Positions 50,276 to 62,000 of a stretch of 62,000 nucleotides of DNA are shown here, one piece after another (position 1 is the first letter of the stretch; each line of letters begins with the position of its first letter). The stretch is from Adiantum capillus-veneris. Lineage: Eukaryota; Streptophyta; Polypodiopsida; Polypodiales; Pteridaceae. The notes below the pieces were generated by a model. The model had not been told where the DNA came from, did not search any database, and saw only the letters and a list, made by a program, of their open reading frames with translations. Where the stretch lies: contig CM043958.1 of assembly GCA_014529385.2 (NCBI GenBank), positions 77,984,669 to 78,046,668 on the forward strand. The letters are read 5' to 3'. A program made the translations under genes and the position numbers.

Positions 50276-51435
50276 CTCTACCATTGGTGTTTCTTCCTTT
50301 GCTTCCGTGTTGAACTTCAGCTTCTTCTCATAGTGGTGATGAGTGAGAATTCTCGCTAAACTAGCCCTGGTGGAGTTTTCTACTTGCATGGTGTAGTCAA
50401 ACTCTTGTAATCTAATTAACCACTTAGAGATCCTAGATGAGACATCCATGTGTTGCATTACATATGGGAAAACCTCTTCCATTGTCAGGATTACAAAGGG
50501 TCTAGGCAGGAGATAGGAGCGGAACTTTGTGGTAACAAACATTAGTGCCAGAACCATGTGTTCTACTTCGGTAAATCCCTTTTCCGACTGGGTCATGACA
50601 CGACTAGAGAAGTAAATAGGACACATAAAAGAAGTTTGGGGGTCCTTTTGCATTAGCACGGCTTCAAGTGTATCATTTCCTACACTAGGGTTCACATAAA
50701 ATGGCTCGTCCCACTTAGGGGGTGAAATGGTGGGAAGCTTAGCTAGGATTTGCTTTACCTCAGTAAATTGCTGCTCATTTTCTTCACTCCATGAGAAGAA
50801 ATCCCTCTGGGTGATTTGTTGTAGGGGGAGAACCACTTGAGATAACAAGTGAATGAACCTGCTTAAGTATCTTACCTTCTGAAGGAAAGAAACCAACTTC
50901 TTAGCGGTGGTGGGTGATGACAAAGATACCAGGGCTTGAATCGTGCTAGGGTCAACCTCACTCCCTTTTGCTGAAATTACATGGCCAAGGAGAGTGACTT
51001 TGCTTTCACCAATGTGACACTTATCCACGTTGAGCTGGCCACCCAAGGTTTGTAGCCTGGTTAAGCCATCATAGAATTTGCTTAAATGAAGGGCTCGTGA
51101 ACTATAGATGCAAAAAATCATCTATGAAAACCCGTATTAATGTTCCAAAGTAGGGTTGGAAAACAAAGGTCACATAGCGCTGAAATGTGGCCGGGGCGTT
51201 AGTGAGACCAAAAGGCATCACCCTGTAAGCAAAGCATCCCCAAGGTGTGATGAAGGTTGTCTTCTTCTGATCTTCTTCCGTAATGCTAATCTGAAAGTAT
51301 CCTGAGTAGCCATTGCACACTATGTATCGTTCGTGACCTGCCACTTCATTGAGAATTTAATCCTGGAATGGGAGGGGAAAGTAATCCCTCTTCGTGGCTG
51401 CGTTGAGAGGTTTATAGTCCACACAGGCTCTCCAC
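50276..51435 (-). pseudogene. Reverse transcriptase and first RNase H, element G
   Basis: RT words: ERYIVCNGYSGYFQISITEE, TTFITPWGCFAYRVMPFGLT, APATFQRY, VFIDDF (catalytic Asp pair kept), LLGHVISAKGSEVDPS and LQKVRYLSRFIHLLSQV. The gypsy RNase H follows with DEPFYVNPSVGNDTLEAVLM, SRVMTQSEKGFTEVEHMVLA and WLIRLQEFDYTMQVENSTRA. A stop near 51357 and a frameshift near 51110 split it. Confidence 0.92.
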
Positions 51436-52434
51436 TTACCTTTTTTTTTTTGGTGTGACTACTACTGAGGAGACCCATTCTGAGTCTTCGACATAGTAGA
51501 TGAAACCTGCTTGTAGCAAAATTCTCACCTCTTTAAGTAGTGCCTCTTGTTGGATTCCTCCAAGTATTTTGAGCTTCTGCACTATGGGTTTACTGCCTTC
51601 CTTAAGTTTTATGTGGTGTTGCACTACTGTAATTCCTGTGAGCTTATCATAGCCATCAATGAACAAAGTAGTGAAGTTACCTAGCATGGAGACATATTCC
51701 TTCCTTTCTTCATCGGTTAACTCATTTGAGAGCATTTTTTGTAACTTAGCTGCATTCTCTAAGGACTGCGTACCTGATGGTTCCTCTTGGTTTGTCGGGG
51801 GTGTTTCAGATTGTGTCAATCTTTTCGGATCTTTAAGAATGATCCCCATCACTTCAATGCTACTGTCACTTCTGTCGGTGGTGGTTGTCTCTTCTCCTGA
51901 GGTAGACGAATAGTCGCTGGTGGACTCATCTTTTGAAGCCTCCAAGATCATGTTTCGTTGCTTCCCAGTCCTCATGTCGTAAAATATGGACTTCCCTTTA
52001 GCGTCCTTCATCTGAATCATTCCGGTGCTCCAGTCTTGTTTAGCTTCCATAGCCATAAGCCAAGGCCTCCCAAGAATGATGGGGTAGCCCTCCCCTTTGT
52101 GTGGCATGACAAAGATGTCTACCTCCACTTCTGTATTGAATGCTTTTACTTTGACCGCATTCACAATGCCCACGCATTTCACTCTTACATTGTTTGCCAT
52201 TTTGGTTCGACTGGGTGCCGGCCTACGCACCTCTAGACCTAGATGGTGCATCATCTTTTCACTCATGACGCATATTTGCGCACCACCATCTATGTAGACG
52301 TTTGAGATTTGTTGCCCCTTTATGTGAGCATCCATGGTTGGTAGGATGTCGTCGAGATCCCTTCCAGAGATAGCCCCAGCTATCCTGGGTCTTGATTTCC
52401 CGGTACTCACCATTTTTGTCCATTGTCTCCTCAT
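51436..52434 (-). pseudogene. Protease and RT start, element G
   Basis: 332-residue open frame. The protease motif is VYIDGGAQICVMSEKMMHHL (~52260), with YPIILGRPWLMAMEAKQDW at its end. A Ser/Thr-rich linker and the RT N-terminus (VQHHIKLKEGSKPIVQKLKI, WVSSVVVTPKKK) follow. It ends at a homopolymer T run (51441-51452), where a slipped base probably shifts the frame into the next RT part. Confidence 0.9.
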
Positions 52435-52461
52435 TCTTGGTGCAAGGTGGAGTAATTGGGG

Positions 52462-53743
52462 TCAAGTTATCTTCGGGCCCTGCATTAACACATCCTGAAC
52501 TAAGTCATAGGGTTTTGCATACTCACCTAGTGAGAAGTCCACGATGTCTATCTTCCGTCGCGGTTTAGCTGCTTGCTTGCTAGACTCGGCCTTCCCTTTC
52601 ATTTTCTCTTCTCTTTGAGAGGCTTCCTCGTGCCTGGCACGCTTCACTCCCATAGCATCCACTTCTTCTACCTTCGCTTTCCCTTTGTGCTTCTCTCGGC
52701 GTGATTCTTCTACCTTTGCCTTCCCTTTAGCCTCCGAGCTAATAACACTCACCGCTTGGTTCACAGTAGGTGGTGGGGGCAGTGGTGGAATGAGGGGTTG
52801 TGGTGGTGGTTGTTGTTGTTGTTGTACAGGTGGTCGAAGGATCTAGACTGGTGGGATCGGCCCTCATTGCCTAGGTGGTGGTGGTCTTGCTCTTGGCGGA
52901 GAGATCTGATTCTGTCTCCCCCCTCTATTGAGATTCTGCCTCCTTGGATGTGGGCAGTAGTACATTCCATGGCCGTCTTCCCCGCAATTGTAGCAGTGGT
53001 ACTCTTGCTTCTGCGTTCGTTGTCTCCTTCCTTGTTCTGGATTCCTGACAGGTGCATGCCCTTGCTGCACTAGATAGCACGGATAAACTCTCTAGTTGGG
53101 TGGTGATGCGATTTAGCAGGTCTTGCTGCTCCTCTGATGCCTCTTGCGGTTGGGCTCTATGACTGGTTGTTGCAGTCACCGGGGTTGGTCGGGCCGAGCT
53201 TGTTTCCTCTAACTCGTTTACTCTTGCTTGCATGCGCAGCTTCTTGTCTTTAAGGCGGGCTACTTCTACTGCCAGCTCATATGTTGCAGGAAACCTTCCC
53301 TTCACCTTCTCTCTAAGTGGCGACCACAGACCAGCAATGAAATGGTCCTTCTTTAGGAAATTCAGCGCTCCTTCGCCTTCCTCCAGTGAGGCAACCCATC
53401 TCTCCCATAAGTCCACAAATTTGGACTCGTAGGTGGAATACTCTAGCAGACCTCCCTGCTTCAATTCTATCAGTAGCTGCCATAGCTTCTCCAAGGTTGT
53501 GCCTCCACCAAACCTCTTTACAAAAGCAGCCCTCAACACATCCCATGCATTCTTGGTAGTCTAGGGCAATGCATTATACCAGGACTTGGCCTCTACTTTC
53601 ATCAGTAGAGGAAAAATTCGAAGTCAAAAAGGGTCGTCGTCTTTGTTGGAAACGACACAAGCAATGTCGAAATCATCCAAAAAGTCGGTGGTGAGATCTT
53701 CTCCCTTCTTTCCACTGAACCTGGGGAAAGAAACACTTGCCAT
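52462..53743 (-). pseudogene. Gag of element G (broken)
   Basis: Start at ATG 53743 (MASVSFPRFSGKKGEDLTTD). Gag core: SWYNALP, stop, AWDVLRAAFVKRFGGGTTLE, SKFVDLWERWVASLEEGEGA, AGLWSPLREKVKGRFPATYE. A zinc knuckle CYNCGEDGHGMYYC lies at ~52970 in a second frame. The C-terminal basic region (52462-52764) is KAKVEESRREKHKGKAKVEE. Two stops (near 53563 and 53620) and a frameshift near 53040 break it. Confidence 0.88.
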
Positions 53744-54072
53744 GGTAGTGACTCAGGAAATTACAAACCTTTTTTTTATTAATATAATGACAGTAGCGGC
53801 TCCTAGCGGCTTTTTACAGGGTTAGGTGGATAGGTTAAAACAGGATAAAGATAGAAACATTAAAGGAATGATGGTAATCCAATATGGAGAGAATGATAGG
53901 GTTTGGGGAATTAAGGATTTCTCCTAGTACCGCTGTACCGAATAGGTACACGATCTTCTGTTGGTAGAAGATTTTCCTATCTACATAGATATTCACATGC
54001 ATATGCTGCAGGAATCTGAACAGGAATGCTGTTGGCCCGTTTTCCATCATGCATAGAGGATGGAGTACTTAC
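53744..54072 (-). other. Spacer between upstream ORF and gag, element G
   Basis: About 330 bp without a coherent frame. An untranslated gap between ORF1 and gag is also found in Ogre-type elements. Confidence 0.5.
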
Positions 54073-55039
54073 TTATACTCTTACCGTGCCAGTGTTGATG
54101 AGTCGGTACATCGATAGGAGGTCATCGCCTTTCATGGGATCTACCTTTCCTTCGTCGCTCAGCACGTATGGGGTGATGGCGACGCGTCTCACCACTCCCA
54201 GCCTCTTGGCTAGTAGCAATTTCAGATAATTTCCATAGTCGGCGTGTTGCATGAATTCCACTCCATTCAGCTGCAACTAGTCTCTAGCCCACTGGGTTTC
54301 ACCTGTGGTAGAGAGCTTCTTCACAATAAGTTGTACAGGGAGAGGAGGAAGACCCTCTACTCGTCTTTCAAAACAGCGAGAGCAGTAGCCGAACCACTCT
54401 TCCCTAGGACATGGGAATCTCCTTACCACTTCTTCTTCAGGATTGTCGAAGTGGACTAGTAGTACTCGCATGCGTCGTGCAAATCAGTAGGCGACCTTCC
54501 ACCGCTTAGCTTTGGATGACTTCCTCTTTTTCAAGCTGGGTACAACCCCGCTCTCTGAGCTTGAAGCACTTGCTTGGCTAGATGCTTCTCCCTTCGGGGT
54601 CATGTGTTTCCAGACTGGGTTATCTTTTCCTTACCTTTGGCTCGAGCAGCCCCTTTAGGCCATTTTGGAGTAAAGGTTATAACTTTGACTACAGTTTCTT
54701 TAGGGAAGAGAGGCCTCACCGTTTTCTTCCCTCCTTTGATGTGAATGACTTCTTCGCGATGAATGTTGATGTAGACGATTTCAGCCCCTTCGCTGCCTTC
54801 GTTTACTGGCACTCATTGACAGTGTGTTTTGGTTGACAACAGTGATGGCACTTCATAGACCTCCCACCTGATGCTCTCAACTTGTGGTTAGAACGATCAA
54901 TACGAGATGGAGAATTTACCTCTTGAATACTGACGACACTGCAGCCTGGCAGTAGTACTTCAATGAAGGCGGCTAGTGCCTCCTTAGTCTCCTCCTCTTT
55001 CGTCCTCCAGTTAGAAAACTCCTTCAGCCATTCATCCAT
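54073..55039 (-). pseudogene. Extra ORF upstream of gag, element G
   Basis: About 320 codons in four contiguous frames: MDEWLKEFSNWRTKEEETKE, a perfect CX2CX4HX4C knuckle CHHCCQPKHTVNEC (~54830), VVKVITFTPKWPKGAARAKG, REEWFGYCSRCFERRVEGLP, and FMQHADYGNYLKLLLAKRLG to the end at 54073. It lies on the element's sense strand between primer site and gag, like ORF1 of Ogre elements, whose function is unknown. A zinc knuckle here, separate from that in Gag, suggests nucleic-acid binding. Frames are interrupted at about 54803, 54600, 54480 and 54277. Confidence 0.65.
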
Positions 55040-55094
55040 GATTGATGGCGTGCGTCAATTTCAGCATTGTAAACTCAAGGTTTCTTAGAAACCC

Positions 55095-55112
55095 TCCTCA
55101 GTGGGGGCACCA
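55095..55112 (-). promoter_or_regulatory. Primer-binding site, element G
   Basis: Minus-strand TGGTGCCCCCACTGAGGA begins two bases inside the 5' LTR. The TGG start fits a tRNA CCA end. I cannot assign the tRNA. The identical 18-mer is found at 61873-61890 on the plus strand. Confidence 0.75.
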
Positions 55113-55114
55113 AA

Positions 55115-57314
<2,200 letters not shown>

Positions 57315-57640
57315 CTGCCACTAGTCCCCTGCCCTCTCCCCGGTTGCTGCCACCGCTCCCCTGCCCTCTGTCCCGGTTGCTACTAGTTCTGCCATCCTTT
57401 CACGTCATTCGAAATCATGGGACTCTTCCATGGCTTCCCATGCATCTTGCACCTGTGAAGCTTCCCTCTGTTCTTGCTCTTGCCGTTGATGTGTAGCCCA
57501 TTCCTCTACTTTTGTGGCATCCGTGTAATATTGATTTATTGCTTCTTGCATATTTTGAACCTCTTCCTGAGTCTGATTGTAGCACTACGTCATTTCGTTA
57601 GCGCGAGCTTGTTAGAACTCCTCAGTTCTTGCCCCTTCTA
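57315..57640 (-). pseudogene. N-terminal piece of ORF split by element G
   Basis: Minus-strand frame with helical, charged content: QTQEEVQNMQEAINQYYTDA, TKVEEWATHQRQEQEQREAS, QVQDAWEAMEESHDFE, then ELVATGTEGRGAVAATGERA. It has two stops. The repeats at its end match those at 41631-41732. No family is recognised; a Gag-like or coiled-coil protein of another element is possible. Confidence 0.4.
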
Positions 57641-58483
57641 CTCTTGTACGTATGTTTACCGAGATTATAATATGTTGGATGGCCATTACAGAAAAATGTC
57701 GCACATCGTTGGGGGTGTAGTTATGTAATTGAAGTCTTGTAGAAGCGTGATAATAGGAAAGTAAGTAAAGATGTTTCTTCTTTTAATACAAATGGTGCAG
57801 CAAACAATGAAACAACACGATTACTTAAGTTCGGTACATCCAAATTTGACTGAGGAGCAACAAGGCATTCAAACAAGTTCGCCAGCCACAGCTATAGTCA
57901 TCAACCTGCGTGGGCACGGTTATCCATTTGTGTCGGATGGTATTCCCTAGATCATGTTCTAACAAAACATGCTCTACATAGCATACAAGTTTTTTTGCGG
58001 CACTACGTATGTAACCACTTGAGTCAGTAACACATTACAAAGACACACTACTTCCAAATGTACCCAGATGTGCCTTATATTTTTACAGGACCGTGAAACA
58101 CCCTACTTTGCCCGGAGTTTGCATAGTAGACAATCTTATCTTCAATGTCAAATAACAACAGACTCCAATGATCAGTACACCAAAACCATCAAAGATGAGG
58201 AGAAAGATCCTAAATCCAACATGGTTTTTACAAGGCAAGAATAAACTCACGATTGATTGTATGCAGTGACCAGAAAGCATGCTAGATCAAAATTGACTCT
58301 GCTAAACCAGCCCATCAGAGCCAAGAAGGAAACTTCGCTGTTCTGTAGCATAGGCGATATCAGCGGATTGATTACGTATATATTTTTTTGAACCTCACGG
58401 GGCAGAAGAGAGATAGCGTGCCTAACATGAATCAATGGCAGAGATTAGACTTAAGATATTTCAGCGGGTGTCACTGCCACAAA
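57641..58483. other. Unassigned sequence
   Basis: No convincing coding frame, RNA gene or repeat was recognised between the split ORF and the hairpin repeats. Confidence 0.4.
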
Positions 58484-58735
58484 CCCATGAGTCAATACCG
58501 AGCGACTGGGGTAGCTATTGAATTCCATAAGCCACTGACTCGCTTGGTATTGACCCATGTCTTAGCGGTAGTGAGCCATCTAATGAACCAAGCGTAACTT
58601 ATAAAGAAAAACTTGAGACATAACACAGCAACGTTGACGACTGCCGTTAAGACATGTGTCAATACCGAGCTAGTGGTATCACTATCCAATTCCATAAGCG
58701 ACTGACTCGCTTGGTATTGACCCATGTCTTGGTAG
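58484..58735. repeat. Pair of hairpin-forming repeats
   Basis: Two copies about 165 bp apart (58484-58562, 58652-58729). Each has arms GTCAATACCGAGC and GCTTGGTATTGAC separated by ~45 bp that include AATTCCATAAGC. Words after each copy (GTAGTGAGCCAT.TAATGAACCAA) repeat as well. Confidence 0.85.
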
Positions 58736-58764
58736 TGAGCCATTTAATGAACCAACTGTGACCT

Positions 58765-59392
58765 TTAAAGAGCTTGAGAAGTACCACAAAGCAATGGTGA
58801 TGACCCCATCCGTTGCGTTGGAGTTGGTGAAACTGCACATGCACAGGAAGTCTTCTTGATCGAGGTTGAAAATGCATCCTCCTCTGACCTTCCAGGTAGC
58901 AGTATCTGTGCATGCAGAGGCGCTACGCTGATCAGAACTTGCAACTCCTCTTCGTTCTCTTCGTTGATTTGCTCTAAAATAACCGACTCATCTGATAAAG
59001 GCTCGTCGTTGGATGGCCCTTGTCTTTCTTGAGCTTTATCCGTGGCTGCCTTAGGCTCCTCCCTAACAGGCACAGGGTCCTCCCTAACAGGCACAGGATC
59101 CTCCCTTGCAGGCACATGATCTTCCCTTATAGGCACAGGCTCCGGATCCTCCATGCCTTGCTCACTCCTTGCAAATCTCTCTCACTACTCACTGGCAAGA
59201 AAGACGTGGAATGGCTGGTTGCACATGTTGTTCGATCCTTCGCAGCTCTTGCAGTACACCTCTATGCGCCTCATATCGGTGTCTTCTTGCTTGAGCATTC
59301 AAAGAGTCACTTGTTTCCCTTCTAGGCATGCCCTTTGCACGAGACATCTCTACAAATAGCATAATAGAAAACGACATGTCATTTGTCAACAC
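58765..59392 (-). other. Possible small ORFs between hairpin arrays
   Basis: Two minus-strand frames. 59189-59392 has MSRAKGMPRRETSDSL and HRYEAHRGVLQELRRIEQHV, helical and basic. 58765-59154 starts MEDPEPVPIREDHVPARE with a reiterated EDPVPVR motif, then EQINEENEEELQVLISVAPL. No family is recognised and there is no clear splice link. They may be host-like or part of a mobile element bounded by the hairpin arrays. Confidence 0.35.
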
Positions 59393-59415
59393 AAGGGACT
59401 TAAGATTTCAAAAAA

Positions 59416-59796
59416 GGTCAGTACCAAGCAAACACGTGCATCGAATAGAGTTGCTTTCCCTTATTCCCTTGGTACTGACCTCAGAAAAGTATACTAGCAA
59501 ATATCATTTATATTTTCTAAGGTCAGTACCAAGCAAACAGGTGCATTGAATAGAGTTTGCCTTCCCTTATTCCCTTGGTACTGACCTCAGAAAATTGTAA
59601 TAGCAAACATCATTTATATTTTTTGAGGTCAGTACCAAGCAAACAGGTGCATCGAACAGAGTTTGCCTTCCCTTATTTGCTTGGTACTGACCTCAGAAAA
59701 GTGTAATAGCAAACATCATTTATATTTTCTAAGGTCAATACCAAGAGAACAGGTGCATCGAACAGAGTTTGCCTTCCCTTATTTGCTTGGTAGTGA
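59416..59796. repeat. Four-unit tandem array of hairpin repeats
   Basis: Unit starts at 59416, 59521, 59627 and 59733, a period of 105-106 bp. Each has arms GGTCAGTACCAAGCAAA and TTTGCTTGGTACTGACC around a ~35-bp loop; in unit 3 the 17-bp arms are perfect. Spacers share TAGCAAA.ATCATTTATATT. The arm resembles that of the pair at 58484-58735. Confidence 0.92.
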
Positions 59797-60660
59797 GTGG
59801 CATAAAATGGTAACCATCTTTTTGCAACATTTGTCAGCCTACTCAACGTCCTCTTCCTCATATGTGTATATATTTTTCTACGCTATTAAGTTATCTAGAG
59901 TAAATTCCTCCTCTTCGTTTAACCTTTGTGGCGACACATACATTATACTCTTCCCAAAAATGTCACCTTAGTCATATATTCATATTACCACCCTTTTCTT
60001 TTTTACTTTGTAAATAGAATAAGCATACAATAACCAACCATATACCCCCAAACTTTCTTACCTCTTGTGAATTATTAGTAGAAAAATAATATATCCATTT
60101 TCCACTCCATATAGATAAATTCCCATGGAAATCAACTCTCCACTTGTCTTTACCAAAGATTATGGTCCCTCTCTACAAGTCTTCTATGCCCCCTACATAG
60201 GTGGCCCAATATCTCTTAAGAATATACATATAGTTTCTCTCCTTTCAAAAAGACTCCAATTGTAAATTATTTTCACAAGCAAATAATATTGGGCCCTCCT
60301 CTATTTGTTTAATCATCATAGCCTTTTGAAAAAGCATGATTCCCCTTGGATGCATACAAGCAAAGGGCCCATACAAGAAGACTTGGAAGCAAAAGGTTCC
60401 CTAGCCTAGTGTGGACCTTCCAAACCGAATTCCTTGGTGCATGGGCGTGAAGAATAGTCCAAATTCATATCAAACATGTTGAGAAGGTCAATTTTGCCTT
60501 TTGAAGCATGTCATTCCGAGCTACAGGTAAAAAGTTATGGTCAAAATAGTGTAAATCTGTCAGATTCGCAGCAAAAGGGAACTGTAAATCAAGTAAATCA
60601 AGAGGGTGAGATCTTATTTTTCCCCCACTCATCTTCTAAAAGAGCAATGAGTGTTCAAGG
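59797..60660. other. AT-rich unassigned sequence
   Basis: No gene or repeat family was recognised. The short plus-strand frame at 60476-60688 is not supported by any motif. Confidence 0.4.
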
Positions 60661-61872
60661 TCACTTGCATGTGATGGGACCAACATAAAGATGCTTTCTA
60701 AATGCCAAGACAGACAAGTTGAGATACCCCGCAGGAGCCTCCCGTAGGGCCTCATGGTGGGGCCCACCTACATTATGCACCCCTATGGAGCCTTCACGGT
60801 CTAAAATGATATTTTTGGTGAATAAATAATCCCTTTTATGTCCAATATTCAATGAGTGGTCAAAGGACACTTAATTAGGTCTAATCACTTACTCTAATTA
60901 AGTGTAGCATAATCCCACTCCTACACAACTATAAATAGCCCCCCTTGGAGAGACTCAAGGACACACACCTATATTTTCAACTTCATGTTGTTTCTTGATC
61001 AATAGTAGAGAAAACCCCAACTCTCCCTCTTTCACATCCTCCCTCCTAACCCTCCTCTTTGGAGGAAGTGCAACTGTATTCTCCACTCTTTCCATTCTAC
61101 AATCTCTTACTCCATCGACCCAATAAATCATTTGTAGCACCTCAATAACTTGTAAATACATCATGATCTCTCACATGGTTATGTTAACAATCATGAAATC
61201 ATCTTCAAAACTTTCAAGTGTCGCAATTCGTGATGGTTAGCCAGCGTCTGTCCTCCCCTTAAAAGGTGTGCGAGAAATCAAGTAAGTGTTCTATTCTCAA
61301 TTTACCATTGGTTTGTTTCTCCACACTTATTCAATTGGTCTAAAGAAATTTCTCACTCCAACTCTCTTTTGCTTCATTACATATGCATGTGACTACCTCT
61401 CATGGTGATTTTATTTGTGTCACGGCATTGCATAGATGGAGATGACCTCTCTATGCAAAGTGTGTTAGTTTGATGTAAGTGATTCTCTTGTGTGTTTGAG
61501 AGGCAAGTCTTGTGCGCATGATTATTTGATGAGTGCTTGAGAGAGGAAGATTTTGGATGTATTATGGGTATTCTTATGGGGAGAAGGTGAATGCTATTCC
61601 ACAAATTGCATATTTCATTTTGATGCACGGCATTGGGTTGCATAATCGTTGATGGTGTTCAAGTGTCCAAAGTGTATATAGAGTAAGGGGGTTTTCAAAG
61701 TGTGTTGCTTGAGTGGGTGAGTGCAAGTGTTATTTTGATTGGTTTCCTTCTCCACTCCCAAACGAAGGTGGTGCCCCAAGTAGTGTGCGTACCTCTTTAC
61801 GAACATTTTGTGAGGGTAGGCCCATTGGTTTGGGTTTAGAGGCCCCATTTCAAAAATCTCGCCCTCATAAAG
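60661..61872 (+). repeat. Probable LTR of a Tat-like element at window edge
   Basis: The region ends next to the 18-bp primer site at 61873. It contains a TATA box (CTATAAATAG, ~60930) about 1 kb before the primer site and no coding. The left boundary is uncertain; a TGATGGGACC at 60673 is a candidate start. The element body would lie beyond 62000. Confidence 0.4.
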
Positions 61873-61890
61873 TGGTGCCCCCACTGAGGA
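61873..61890 (+). promoter_or_regulatory. Primer-binding site like that of element G
   Basis: TGGTGCCCCCACTGAGGA, identical over 18 bases to the site of element G at 55095-55112 but on the plus strand. Confidence 0.6.
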
Positions 61891-62000
61891 ACATATTTCC
61901 AAGTTACCTTCAAATTTTTTAGTAATGAACAATGGAGTTCCCATCTATCCATTTCATTTTGCACAACACATTAGAGTAAATGTTCACATAGATAGAAAAA

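Noticed and set aside
59416-59796. CRISPR array
   Set aside because: Units are 106 bp with internal inverted repeats and conserved spacers, in a eukaryotic context. No cas genes are present.

Overview
The window looks like intergenic DNA of a large land-plant genome, most plausibly a fern or gymnosperm-like genome. The signs are plant-type Ty1/copia and Ty3/gypsy lineages, including a chromovirus and a Tat-lineage element with two RNase H domains. There are also a CCCTAAA interstitial telomere tract, spliceosomal introns, and very long GA/CA dinucleotide arrays. No ordinary intact host gene was found. The species cannot be named from the sequence alone.

Layout. (1) 447-15934 is a decayed copia retrotransposon (outer copy) lying in minus orientation. 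Its 3' half (about 526-12738) is flipped, with one breakpoint in its 3' LTR and the other between integrase and reverse transcriptase. A second copy of the same family (828-11286, copy A) sits inside its reverse transcriptase. A younger, different copia element (3996-9386, element C, minus strand, perfect 5-bp target duplication) sits inside copy A. (2) 15935-17712 and 24075-24660 are non-coding repeats. They flank 17713-24069 (element L), an LTR element with Gag, zinc knuckle and aspartic protease followed by a long coiled-coil protein, and no reverse transcriptase or integrase that I can find. (3) 24660-28900 is AT-rich, repeat-rich sequence with no supportable gene. (4) 29393-33200 is a broken chromodomain gypsy element (element E, minus strand), followed by an LTR/primer-site remnant with no coding. 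(5) 34706-39014 is a broken two-exon transposase-like gene whose intron is filled by a palindromic minisatellite; the same palindrome recurs 3' of the gene (39190-39800). (6) 41733-57314 (element G) is a 15.6-kb Tat-type gypsy element with 2.2-kb LTRs, two RNase H domains and an extra zinc-knuckle ORF upstream of gag. Its integrase is split by a 4.5-kb DNA transposon (element N, 44773-49309) with 24-bp inverted repeats and a TA target duplication. Element N carries a spliced gene with a coiled coil, a RING-like zinc motif and an FCP1/HAD-like fragment. (7) 58484-59796 holds two arrays of hairpin-forming repeats around a small ORF. (8) 60660-61890 is probably another LTR plus primer-binding site, running off the window.

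The elements relate by nesting, not by function. Relative ages follow from who interrupts whom: outer copia before A before C, and G before N. Nearly all coding regions are broken by stops or frameshifts; element C is the least damaged. The most unusual objects are the internally inverted copia element, the Gag-protease-coiled-coil element L, the transposase-like gene with the palindromic intron, transposon N with its cargo gene, and the hairpin arrays near 59 kb.
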